This document shows positions 16,941 to 24,845 of a stretch of DNA of 38,586 bases, one piece after another; the stretch's first letter is position 1, and each line of letters starts with the position of its first letter. The notes under the pieces were generated by a model. The model saw only the letters and a list, made by a program, of their open reading frames with translations, ran no database searches and had not been told where the DNA came from. Where the stretch lies: NCBI GenBank assembly GCA_021811735.1, contig JAJZNK010000023.1, forward strand, positions 1-38,586, written 5' to 3'. The translations under genes and the position numbers were made by a program. The stretch comes from Nanobdellota archaeon (GTDB lineage Archaea; Nanobdellota; Nanobdellia; Parvarchaeales; Parvarchaeaceae).

Positions 16941-17009
16941 TTAATCTGAACATCCACAGTTGCATCCGCAACCGCATCCACATTTTCCTTCTTTTTCTTC
17001 ATCTGCCAT
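16941..17009 (-). CDS. 22-residue cysteine-rich mini-protein, probable metal binder
   Basis: A short complete frame encodes an acidic/basic head (MADEEKEGK) followed by CGCGCGCNCGC and a terminal SD. Six cysteines alternate with Gly or Asn, which gives repeated C-x-C metal-binding pairs as in metallothionein-like peptides. ATG at 17009 is preceded by a consensus TATA box (TATATAAA, 17031-17038) about 25 bases upstream, inside the last codons of the CTP synthase gene, so it can be a leaderless transcript of its own. DUF1059 lies 60 bases downstream and may share the message. Support is the composition, the promoter spacing and the neat fit between pyrG and DUF1059; expression is not shown. Confidence 0.65.
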   Translation of the reverse strand: MADEEKEGKCGCGCGCNCGCSD

Positions 17010-17027
17010 ATCTATTTTTCAAACTTC

Positions 17028-18644
17028 TTATTTATATAGTTTATTTTTGGACACAGAGGCCTTCAGAAATGAAAGAAACAGGGGCGCTGGCGCCTCTATT
17101 CTAGATTTAAGCTCAGGATGTGACTGTGTTGATATTCCGAAGCTATCTTTCCATTCTATTATCTCAACTAGTTTTCCATCTTTTGTAGTCGCTGTCACTT
17201 TTAGACCTTTGTTTTCAAGCAACTTTCTAAATTTGTTATTAAACTCATACCTGTGCCTGTGCCTTTCAGAGACCACTGTTTTTTTGTAGGCTTCGAAAGC
17301 TATAGAGTCATTGTTTCTTATACTCATGTCCCACGCGCCTAACCGCATCGTACCTCCTTTTTTGCTTACGGAAACCTGCGAAGGAAGTATATCTACAACA
17401 TTATATTTGGTTTGTGGATTGAACTCTGTAGAATTGGCGGTTTTTAATCCGCAGACGTTCCTAGCAAACTCAACCGTCATAAGTTGCATCCCTAGACATA
17501 AACCCAAGCAAGGTATTTTATTCTTTCTAGCATATTCTATCGCGTTTATCATTCCTTCTACCCCTCTTTTTCCAAAGCCTCCTGGAACTATTATTCCGTC
17601 TGCGGTTCCTAAAATTTCTTCTGGCTTTCGTTTTTCAAGTATTTCTGACTCCACCCAATTGATTTTAAGCTGTAGGGATAACTTACCTGCAGCATGCATC
17701 AATGCTTCTTTAACGCTCACGTACGAGTCCTTTAGCTCTACGTATTTACCGACGACGGCAATCGTAACCTCTTTTCCTTCTTTTCTTACTATATTTTCAA
17801 CATTTACATTCCATTTCCCGAATTTCTTAAGGTCTATTCTTCTGGTTTTTTTATCAAATAATGCGAGCAATGTTTTATCAAATCCCTGTTCAATAAGATA
17901 CTTTGGAAGCTGGTAAGAAGAATCCATATCCGGATCATTTATTATTCTGTTTTCATCCAAGCTTGTAAACATCGAAAGCTTATTTTTTATCCCCTCTTCC
18001 ATTTTACCATCTGTCCTGCATATAAGAAAATCAGGAGTTATTCCCATCGCCATCAGCGATCTAAAGGCAGATTGGGTCGGCTTTGTTTTCTGCTCTCCAA
18101 CTGTTTTCAGGCGTGGCACATATGTAACGTCGACAAAGATTACCTTTTCCTTGAGGGAAAGCTGTCTCATCGCCTCTATAAAATAGCCATTTTCCAAGTC
18201 CCCTACTGTCCCTCCAACCTCTATCACTACGAAATCTAACTTGTTTTTCGATGCGAACTCCACCACTTTCTGCTGTATTTCGTTTGTAAGGTGGGGTATA
18301 ATCTGTACATCTTGCCCAAGAAATTTGCCATCTCTCTCTTTTTCGATTATTTCACCGAATACCTTTCCACCAGTCATCGATGAACTGCTTGTAATGTTTT
18401 TGTTAAGGAATCTTTCATATGTTCCGAAGTCCATATCGACTTCACCCTTGTCATTCAGAACGAAAACTTCTCCGTGCCTATATGGATTCATAGTTCCGCA
18501 ATCGTAATTTAAATAACCATCGAACTTGATGGGTAAGACTTTAAAATTATACATGTCAAGAATCTTCATTATAGAGGAAGCGACTACGCCTTTTCCCAGC
18601 CCGCTCATTATGGAGCCCAGGACAACTATGAATTTTGCTGGCAT
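17028..18644 (-). CDS. pyrG: CTP synthase
   Basis: The enzyme converts UTP to CTP using ATP and ammonia from glutamine. The 538-residue chain has the N-terminal synthetase domain (FIVVLGSIMSGLGKGVVASS at 5-24, then IKFDGYLNYDCGTMNPYRHGE) and a class-I glutamine amidotransferase domain. In the latter are the nucleophile Cys383 (CLGLCLGMQL), the oxyanion loop PGGFGKRG and the His509/Glu511 pair (SHPELKS). The residue before His is Ser; many homologues have Phe. A TATA-like box about 26 bases before the ATG (18665-18676) implies a leaderless monocistronic message. CTP also feeds the isoprenoid-kinase-like protein encoded upstream. Confidence 0.97.
   Translation of the reverse strand: MPAKFIVVLGSIMSGLGKGVVASSIMKILDMYNFKVLPIKFDGYLNYDCGTMNPYRHGEVFVLNDKGEVDMDFGTYERFLNKNITSSSSMTGGKVFGEIIEKERDGKFLGQDVQIIPHLTNEIQQKVVEFASKNKLDFVVIEVGGTVGDLENGYFIEAMRQLSLKEKVIFVDVTYVPRLKTVGEQKTKPTQSAFRSLMAMGITPDFLICRTDGKMEEGIKNKLSMFTSLDENRIINDPDMDSSYQLPKYLIEQGFDKTLLALFDKKTRRIDLKKFGKWNVNVENIVRKEGKEVTIAVVGKYVELKDSYVSVKEALMHAAGKLSLQLKINWVESEILEKRKPEEILGTADGIIVPGGFGKRGVEGMINAIEYARKNKIPCLGLCLGMQLMTVEFARNVCGLKTANSTEFNPQTKYNVVDILPSQVSVSKKGGTMRLGAWDMSIRNNDSIAFEAYKKTVVSERHRHRYEFNNKFRKLLENKGLKVTATTKDGKLVEIIEWKDSFGISTQSHPELKSRIEAPAPLFLSFLKASVSKNKLYK
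17031..17038 (-). promoter_or_regulatory. Consensus TATA box for the cysteine-rich mini-gene
   Basis: The minus strand reads TATATAAA, overlapping the final codons of pyrG and centred about 25 bases before the ATG at 17009. Confidence 0.6.
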
Positions 18645-18664
18645 TTAATTTGAATTCTTTATAC

Positions 18665-18676
18665 CTTTTATATTTT
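18665..18676 (-). promoter_or_regulatory. TATA-like promoter element of pyrG
   Basis: The minus strand reads AAATATAAAAGG, about 26 bases before the ATG. Confidence 0.55.
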
Positions 18677-18765
18677 TCCATGCATGAGAACACACTGAAA
18701 GATACATGTAAATTACCTGCATACATTTCGGCTGCTAAAATGCTTTAAATATATTGTTGAGATAT

Positions 18766-19401
18766 TTATACAAAACCCAACCATAGGAGAAAAATCCCTA
18801 TAAATTCAGAATAATACAAAAACGCAGGAAAATGCGCTATGTACAGTGAACCAGCTATACTCACTATTACTACTCCAGATATTATCGAGAGCATCTTTTT
18901 ACTTGAAGTTTTCCTATAGGAAAGAACTGCGGTAAGTATAAGCACTGCTGCTGCGGGAAAGGTCATTATAGAGGAGGATATCACAACTAAAGTTGGGAGG
19001 ATTCCAAAGACTACATGGTTGGTAAGCACATTACCTACATTCGAATTTATCAGCGAATATTCAACAAATATCGCGGAAAGAATTAGAAATATACTATAAT
19101 ACATAAAAAATTTCTTATTTTTAAGCAAAGCAGCCGAACCCAACGAAAGAAAGGCAACCAGAATTGCAACTGTAAAGAGGTAGGTCTTTATCAGAATCTG
19201 ACTGTATATATTGAATGCGAATAAAACTTCGATTAAAACACCAAAGGCAAATAACCATAGACCTACTGACCAATAAAATCTGCTCTCCCCTTTCTTTTTA
19301 ATGTAATTGTAAGTCATTAAAGAAGCCAATGGAACGGTAAGAAAGAATATCAGCAACGTGGAAAATTCTGTAAAAACTTCACTCGAAATTGACCCGAACA
19401 T
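18766..19401 (-). CDS. Multi-pass membrane protein, unknown
   Basis: The 211 residues are almost entirely hydrophobic, with about seven helices joined by short loops. A basic loop (YIKKKGES) after helix 1 and another (YRKTSSKK) before helix 6 suggest which loops face the cytoplasm. The protein ends directly in a helix (FLLWLGFV). I recognise no family. It begins 29 bases after the dolichol-kinase-like gene and is probably the last gene of the operon that starts with the RHH/PH protein and the proton ATPase, which hints at a membrane function. Confidence 0.7.
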   Translation of the reverse strand: MFGSISSEVFTEFSTLLIFFLTVPLASLMTYNYIKKKGESRFYWSVGLWLFAFGVLIEVLFAFNIYSQILIKTYLFTVAILVAFLSLGSAALLKNKKFFMYYSIFLILSAIFVEYSLINSNVGNVLTNHVVFGILPTLVVISSSIMTFPAAAVLILTAVLSYRKTSSKKMLSIISGVVIVSIAGSLYIAHFPAFLYYSEFIGIFLLWLGFV

Positions 19402-19430
19402 TTGATTTAATTGTGGATATAGTATTTAAA

Positions 19431-20255
19431 TTAAACCAAAAATGACAGGAGCAGTGTAACCAATGGAATGAAAAGGTTGTCATCGATTGGACTGGAATAC
19501 TCTGCAAGAGTTATAACCACAGAAAACAACAAACCTGGCAGATTAAAAATTAAAAACCCCGGGATTAACAGTGACATGAAAAAAGCAGTACTCCCCGCAA
19601 TTGATTTTTTGCCATAATTTTTTGACGCTTTAATACCTGCAATTGTTGCAATCGGATCTGATATCAAGAGCGCAAACAGTCCAAAAAATAAAAAACTAAA
19701 ATCCTTTGCGAACCCCATAACTAGCAGGGCACCCACCGACATGAATAAAGCGCCGGATCCGAAAATCACTCCGTCTCTTTCGAGCAGACTAGAAAAATCT
19801 TTTATCTTTTTACTATAGATTAGTATCAAATGTGCAGTTATTACCCCCATAAAAATAAGCAGCACTGCCAATAATTTAAAATCAAGGTAAATTATAAAAA
19901 GAAATAAAGCACCGATTATGAGCTGCACGATGTCCCTTCTGATTTCCGTTTCTTTTCTTAGTCTTATCTTTCTTGAGGGAGAATTCATAGAAAGTAAAGC
20001 CTGTGTAAGCAAGCTAGATGCTATAACTTGAAGTGCGAAGGTCAGTGGAATAGGATGCAGAATTAAGAATAAGGATATTACTACAAATGAAACATAAAAA
20101 TAAGACCTCTTAGATTGATATGCGATAAGCAAGATAGAGGAAAAAGCTGCCAAAACCACTATGTATGATATGCTTGTAAATCCGTGGTCTGATAGAAATG
20201 CAACAATAATCGAGACAAAAAAGGACACTGCAAAAATTACTGCAGACTTTACCAT
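19431..20255 (-). CDS. Dolichol kinase / phosphatidate cytidylyltransferase-like membrane protein
   Basis: The 274 residues hold about eight helices. The C-terminal third has the pattern of the SEC59/VTE5 (CTP-dependent isoprenoid kinase) group: LISDPIATIAGIKASKNYGKKSIAGSTAFF, then LAEYSSPIDDNLFIPL near the end. Members phosphorylate dolichol, phytol or other isoprenoid alcohols with CTP. In this copy the usual KS-x-EGS has Ala in place of Glu (KSIAGS), so activity is less certain. The gene starts three bases after the proton ATPase stop, so the two are co-expressed. A role in lipid-carrier or ether-lipid recycling is an inference. Confidence 0.7.
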   Translation of the reverse strand: MVKSAVIFAVSFFVSIIVAFLSDHGFTSISYIVVLAAFSSILLIAYQSKRSYFYVSFVVISLFLILHPIPLTFALQVIASSLLTQALLSMNSPSRKIRLRKETEIRRDIVQLIIGALFLFIIYLDFKLLAVLLIFMGVITAHLILIYSKKIKDFSSLLERDGVIFGSGALFMSVGALLVMGFAKDFSFLFFGLFALLISDPIATIAGIKASKNYGKKSIAGSTAFFMSLLIPGFLIFNLPGLLFSVVITLAEYSSPIDDNLFIPLVTLLLSFLV

Positions 20256-20258
20256 ATT

Positions 20259-22676
20259 TTATAGCAATGAAAATTCCTTATCTATTTTGTATATAAAAAC
20301 TTTAATGAAGTCAGTTACAACTAAAAATAACAGCGCGAATGATAGTATTACCAAAATATAATAATTGCTTAAACCTTGCATCAATATTCCAAAATGGGCG
20401 ATTACCCAAGTTACTATAAATGCAGTTACTATCTGGATTATTACAGGCATCCCTGGTCTGGAATGGAAAAACCTTTTCCTTGCTCTTATAGAAAGAAGCA
20501 TTGCTTCTATTGAAAATATAAATGCAACGAACATAAAACTTTCGAATTCAGCATGAGAAAGATGCAAATAACCTAATCCTAGGTACGCCAGCAAACTTAT
20601 TTCTATTATGGACATTATTCCAAATATCGTAGCCGCATACAATATTGCTTTTATATTCCATGTATCTGGTTTTTTTGAATAACTTTCCTTGTCAGTCGAC
20701 AGTGTTATGCTACCAACATCATTTATGAATATCATCAGTATAAGCTGAATAGGGCGTATAGGCAGGAATCTGAGTGTTATAAAAGCTGCTGAAAGAAAAA
20801 ATGCTATCTGAAATATCCTAGTGACCTTATTAAGAGTATATGTTATCATCCTCTCAAATATGGCGCGACTTTCTCTGACTGCATTTACTATAGGTTCTAT
20901 TCCAGACGATGTTAAAACAATGGTAGCGGCGCTCTTTGCCACATCTGTGGCGTTCGAAACTGCTATTCCGACCTCTGCTTGTTTCAAGGCGGGTGCATCG
21001 TTTACACCATCTCCTGTCATACCAACATGATATCCCGAGTCCTGCAAAGCCTTCACTATAGTATATTTGTCTTTAGGGAAAACTCCTGCAAATCCATCAT
21101 GGCTTATAACCAACTCTGAAATCGTTTTTTCATCCATATTCTCCAGATCTTTGATGTCCAGTATTTTTTTTCCAATTCCAACCTCTCTTGCTATCTCTCT
21201 GGCAATGTCTATGTTATCTCCTGTAAGCATCTTGACCTTTATTCCGAGAGACTTCAATTCTTCTATGAGTTTTTTGCTGTCTTTTCTTGGCTTATCATTT
21301 AGTGGGATTACACCAACAAACGACCAGTTGTTCCTGTCAGATATCTTCGCTGCGACAGCTAGAGTGCGAAACCCCTTCGAAGACATCTCTTTTATTTTAA
21401 GGTTTATTTTCTTCGTATCGATGGAATCCAATCCGCATCTTTTCATGATTACAGATGGAAACCCTTTAATCGCGGAGATTCTCCTACCGTTTATCACTAC
21501 ATCTGCCTGTGACATCTTAGTCATCGGACTAAAGGGTGTAAATTTCACCAATTTGTAATCTTTTACTAAATTTCCCTTATTGTAAGTTTTAAAACCATCT
21601 ATAATTGCATTATCTATCTCATCGTTGTTTTCTTGTCTAGACGCTAAAGAACCGTAAAAAAGAACTTCTTCCTCTGAGAACTTACCGTAACTGAAAGGAT
21701 TTGAAATTGAAAGTTGATTCGCAGTTATTGTACCGGTTTTATCCAAGCAGACTACGTTCATGGTTGAAGCCTCCTCTACAGCTTCCAGCTTTGTCACCAA
21801 GATGTTTTTTGCTGATAGCCTCTCAGTACCATATGCCATTGCGACCGTGAATGCCGCAGGAAGGGCAACAGGAACGGAAGCCAACAGGATAAGCAGTGAG
21901 AATGGTACTATTGTTAATATATTTATTTTCGATAAAAATGATACTATTAACACAACGGTGATTAAACAGAGATCTATATATACAAGGTATTTTATTAGCT
22001 TGAGTATATCGTCCTCGAGATGCGTCTTTCCTGAAGAAATTCTGACCAAATCTGCTGTTTTACCGAAAGATGTCTTACCTCCCGTGTTTAAAACCAACAC
22101 TGTGGCTTCTCCTTCTCTTACAGTCGAAGATGAAAAAACTGTATCGCCGCCCTTTTTGTCAACTGGTAGAGACTCTCCAGTGAGCATTGACTGATCAACT
22201 GAGAGATAGTTTCCCTCTATTATTAAGCAGTCTGCTGGCACAATGTCACCGAGTCTAACACGGATTATATCGCCTGGTACGAGCATTTTTGCCGGGATCC
22301 TCGTCCATTTTCCGTCTCTTTCCACGTTAACGTTGACAGATAGCTTACTCTTCAAGAGTGACAATGTATTATCTGCTTTGAATTGTTCCAGAAAACCTGC
22401 TATACCATTGAACACGAGCAGGCCTATTACTATGTATGCGTCTATATACTTGGACAGAAAAAAAGAGATGACTATAACAATATAAAGCATTGCTGGTATC
22501 GGTCCCCAGAACTTTAACAGAAATTTTCTAAGTGGATTGACTTTTTTATCCTGAATTTCGTTATAACCATATTTTTTCAGCCTTTCTTCCGCTTCATGCT
22601 GAGACAGCCCATTTTTATTAGAAGAGAGTCTTTTGAATTCTTCGTTTTTATTCAATTTGCTCCCCATATCAGTCAT
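20259..22676 (-). CDS. P-type proton-translocating ATPase (P3A)
   Basis: The 805 residues are a complete P-type ATPase: actuator TGES motif (167-170), phosphorylation site Asp312 in CLDKTGT, the nucleotide-binding region with SQADVVINGRR and KGFPSVI, MLTGDN, and the hinge MTGDGVNDAPALKQAEVGIAV. Membrane segment 4 reads ASVPVALPAAFTVAMAYGT, as in plasma-membrane H+-ATPases. The NDVGSITLSTDKESYSKKPDTW stretch also matches that subgroup, which points to proton export, not metal transport. No CPC or other metal motif is seen. ATG 22676 overlaps the RHH/PH gene stop; ATG 22667 is an alternative. In an acidophile the pump would help hold cytoplasmic pH and membrane potential. Confidence 0.93.
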   Translation of the reverse strand: MTDMGSKLNKNEEFKRLSSNKNGLSQHEAEERLKKYGYNEIQDKKVNPLRKFLLKFWGPIPAMLYIVIVISFFLSKYIDAYIVIGLLVFNGIAGFLEQFKADNTLSLLKSKLSVNVNVERDGKWTRIPAKMLVPGDIIRVRLGDIVPADCLIIEGNYLSVDQSMLTGESLPVDKKGGDTVFSSSTVREGEATVLVLNTGGKTSFGKTADLVRISSGKTHLEDDILKLIKYLVYIDLCLITVVLIVSFLSKINILTIVPFSLLILLASVPVALPAAFTVAMAYGTERLSAKNILVTKLEAVEEASTMNVVCLDKTGTITANQLSISNPFSYGKFSEEEVLFYGSLASRQENNDEIDNAIIDGFKTYNKGNLVKDYKLVKFTPFSPMTKMSQADVVINGRRISAIKGFPSVIMKRCGLDSIDTKKINLKIKEMSSKGFRTLAVAAKISDRNNWSFVGVIPLNDKPRKDSKKLIEELKSLGIKVKMLTGDNIDIAREIAREVGIGKKILDIKDLENMDEKTISELVISHDGFAGVFPKDKYTIVKALQDSGYHVGMTGDGVNDAPALKQAEVGIAVSNATDVAKSAATIVLTSSGIEPIVNAVRESRAIFERMITYTLNKVTRIFQIAFFLSAAFITLRFLPIRPIQLILMIFINDVGSITLSTDKESYSKKPDTWNIKAILYAATIFGIMSIIEISLLAYLGLGYLHLSHAEFESFMFVAFIFSIEAMLLSIRARKRFFHSRPGMPVIIQIVTAFIVTWVIAHFGILMQGLSNYYILVILSFALLFLVVTDFIKVFIYKIDKEFSLL

Positions 22677-23154
22677 TTATAAGTCCTATGAAAAGCTTGT
22701 CATCCCCTCTAAATTTCTTTTCCCCAGGTAACCTTAAAAATAGATATATTGTCTTCCCACTGAAAACCAGTTTAAGTGGGGGCGAAAAAGGATAGAAGGA
22801 TTTTTTGAAAAGCTTGTCATATCCTACAGAGATATCCGATATAAATCTTTTTTCTATTACCATTACAGGTTTGTCCAGTTTTTTATTGTAAAACTCTATA
22901 CTTCCCTGAGTTATGGTAAGGAAACCAGAATGTTTATGCAGTGGTTTAATGGAACTTCTTCCGACTCTTGCTATTATTTTATTTGTCACGCCGATATCTA
23001 AAATCTCCCGCTTAAATATCCAGACAGCCTCAAACAGACCAAGCCCTCTTTTTATTGAGTCGTTTATAAATTTTATCCTAGGAGTTTCGCCTCGAAACAT
23101 GTCTATTACATTCAATACATTTTTATCAACTGAAACGCTTAAATTTTCCGCCAT
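22669..23154 (-). CDS. Ribbon-helix-helix plus PH/GRAM-like domain protein
   Basis: The N-terminal 40 residues read like a ribbon-helix-helix DNA-binding domain: a short strand (LSVSVD), then two helices around VLNVIDMFRG and RIKFINDSIKRGL, with the expected arrangement of hydrophobics. The remaining 110 residues form a beta-rich region (GFLTITQGSIEFYNKK, KPVMVIEKRFISDISVGYD, LKLVFSGKTIYLFLRLPG) typical of PH/GRAM-like domains. Such a pairing could link DNA binding to membrane or protein contacts, but this is inference. The gene leads the proton-ATPase operon and overlaps its start, so it is a plausible regulator of it. Both domain calls come from pattern, not alignment. Confidence 0.6.
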   Translation of the reverse strand: MAENLSVSVDKNVLNVIDMFRGETPRIKFINDSIKRGLGLFEAVWIFKREILDIGVTNKIIARVGRSSIKPLHKHSGFLTITQGSIEFYNKKLDKPVMVIEKRFISDISVGYDKLFKKSFYPFSPPLKLVFSGKTIYLFLRLPGEKKFRGDDKLFIGLIND

Positions 23155-23228
23155 ATTGGATTGTCGAGAGATATGTTAATGAACCATTTAAACTATTTAA
23201 CAACTATAGGTATGCGGAAAAATGCGCA

Positions 23229-23657
23229 TTACATAAATTGTATTATCATCTGTATTATAAACCCAAGTATACCTATTATAAATGTACCGACTATAACCAT
23301 TATCGACAATTCCTTAAATTCTTGTTTAGTAGGTTTCCTAGCAAGATGTAGTATTCTACTGTACTCAAATTTGTAATGCTCCAATTTAGCTTTTATATTG
23401 AGAGGGTGTGCCTTCTTTATGATATTTTTGATGTGATAAAAATGGAATCTTCTCCTTTTCGTAGACGATTTCTGTAGACTTTGATCAGCGATTGGCCCCT
23501 TAGCAGAAGTTTTCTCATCTTTCTTTTCATTAACTGAAGTGTATTGAGAATCTGCAGCTGTGGGAGTAGGGATGACTGTATCCTGCTGTTTTGGAGTTTC
23601 TGCTTTTTCAGGCTGTAAACCAGAATTCGCATCAGCAAGACTTCTTTTTTCGTCCAT
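23229..23657 (-). CDS. secE: SecE / Sec61-gamma preprotein translocase subunit with long N-terminal extension
   Basis: The last 55 residues are the conserved SecE core: an amphipathic helix with EYSRILHLARKPTKQEFKEL, then a single membrane helix (IMVIVGTFIIGILGFIIQMII). The core clamps SecY/Sec61-alpha. The family is usually about 60 residues; here an extra 80 precede it, first a Gln/Thr/Ser/Pro/Lys-rich low-complexity part, then a basic KRRRFHFYHIKN patch. The gene follows ftsZ with only four bases between them, the conserved archaeal ftsZ-secE order. The customary next gene, nusG/spt5, is not here. Confidence 0.85.
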   Translation of the reverse strand: MDEKRSLADANSGLQPEKAETPKQQDTVIPTPTAADSQYTSVNEKKDEKTSAKGPIADQSLQKSSTKRRRFHFYHIKNIIKKAHPLNIKAKLEHYKFEYSRILHLARKPTKQEFKELSIMVIVGTFIIGILGFIIQMIIQFM

Positions 23658-23661
23658 AAAA

Positions 23662-24789
23662 TTAACTCAAAAAGGTTATACCTAGTTCATCTTCAACTTC
23701 TCTTTTTTCCTTCAATTGCTGATCCTCTGCTATGGACTTGCCACTTATCTGCTTTGAGGTTACCCCAGTTATTATTGAAAGAACTTTTATTGTGTTTTTT
23801 AGATCTGGAAATATGTGTGCACCCCAGATTATGTTTATATCCTCAGGCAATCTCTGCCCTATCAAATCAACAAGCTTATTGGCTTCCTCTAGAGTAAGTG
23901 ATGGACCACCGCTCACGTCTATAAGCATTCCTTTGGCACTTGAAACATCAACATCTATCAGAGGATTGTTAAGGACCTTCTCTACAACGGTTTCGAGTTT
24001 TTTATCTTTTGCATCACTTTCGCCAGTACCTATTAAAGCCACCCCACCATTGGACATTATCCTTTTCACGTCGGCAAAATCCACATTTATCAAACCAGGT
24101 TTTGTTATAAGTTCAGTTATTCCTTTGACCGCATTTGTAAGGACATCATCTGCTATTTTCAATGCAATAGGAAGCGGCAGCCCTGGCGCTATCGCCATCA
24201 ATTTTTCATTCGGAACCGTTATAAGAGTGTCTACAGTGTTTTTAAGCCTCTCCACTCCTTCTAAAGCAGTATTCATTCTTCTCTTGCCTTCTGCCTTAAA
24301 TGGTAGAGTAACTACTGCAATTGTAAGTGCATTTAATTTTTTTGCGACGGTTGCCGTCACGGGTGCGGCTCCTGTACCTGTTCCTCCTCCCATTCCACAG
24401 CATATAAAGACCAGATCTGCGCCCTGTAAAGCTTCTTTTATCTCTTGCTCCTGTTCTTTTGCCGCGGCCTCTCCGACTGCTGGATCAGCGCCTGCGCCGA
24501 GCCCACTTGTGAGCTCTTTTCCTATAAGTATCTTTTTATCTGCCGGAGTACAAAGAAGGTCTGCAGCATCGGTGTTCACAGCTATAAACTCTGCTCCTTT
24601 TATACCAACTTCGAACATTCTATTAAGAGTATTGTTACCTGACCCACCGACACCAACCACTTTTATATTGGCTCTTCTTGAAGCTATTAATTCCTCTAGT
24701 GACTTATCAAATTCCTTTGTCCTGCTAGAATCGTACTTGATTCCTTTTATGCCCTGGCTTAAAGCGTTATTCATTTGCATTTCATCCAT
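23662..24789 (-). CDS. ftsZ: Cell-division GTPase FtsZ (first copy)
   Basis: This is a tubulin-like GTPase that polymerises at mid-cell. Features in order are the nucleotide strand VVGVGGSGNNTLNRM, VNTDAADL, the tubulin signature GGGTGTG (134-140) and the synergy loop N-x-D-x-x-D at Asn235, Asp237 and Asp240 (LINVDFADVKRIM). All residues needed for GTP binding and hydrolysis are seen. The N terminus has about 40 extra residues and the C terminus is short (ELGITFLS). Upstream is a ribosome-binding site GAGGT (24796-24800) and a TATA-like box (24821-24834) about 38 bases from the ATG, so the message has a short leader. Downstream secE is co-transcribed. Confidence 0.96.
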   Translation of the reverse strand: MDEMQMNNALSQGIKGIKYDSSRTKEFDKSLEELIASRRANIKVVGVGGSGNNTLNRMFEVGIKGAEFIAVNTDAADLLCTPADKKILIGKELTSGLGAGADPAVGEAAAKEQEQEIKEALQGADLVFICCGMGGGTGTGAAPVTATVAKKLNALTIAVVTLPFKAEGKRRMNTALEGVERLKNTVDTLITVPNEKLMAIAPGLPLPIALKIADDVLTNAVKGITELITKPGLINVDFADVKRIMSNGGVALIGTGESDAKDKKLETVVEKVLNNPLIDVDVSSAKGMLIDVSGGPSLTLEEANKLVDLIGQRLPEDINIIWGAHIFPDLKNTIKVLSIITGVTSKQISGKSIAEDQQLKEKREVEDELGITFLS

Positions 24790-24795
24790 AAATTA

Positions 24796-24800
24796 ACCTC
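24796..24800 (-). promoter_or_regulatory. Ribosome-binding site of ftsZ
   Basis: The minus strand reads GAGGT, six bases before the ATG at 24789. Together with the upstream TATA-like box it implies a leadered transcript. Confidence 0.5.
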
Positions 24801-24820
24801 ATAGATTATTAGCATTGATT

Positions 24821-24834
24821 GATATATAAATATT
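24821..24834 (-). promoter_or_regulatory. TATA-like promoter element of ftsZ-secE
   Basis: The minus strand reads AATATTTATATATC. Its distance from the ATG (about 38 bases) leaves room for a short leader carrying the ribosome-binding site. Confidence 0.45.
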
Positions 24835-24845
24835 GTATTACCTTA

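Noticed and set aside
23213-23230. Inverted repeat ATGCG/CGCAT just after secE, considered as a terminator or operator
   Set aside because: The stem is only five bases, no T-tract follows, and the loop is long; chance is likely.
23732-24796. Long plus-strand open frame (354 codons) opposite ftsZ
   Set aside because: It is a shadow of ftsZ: the minus strand shows every FtsZ motif, whereas this frame gives a Ser/Pro/Ala-rich product with no recognisable domain.
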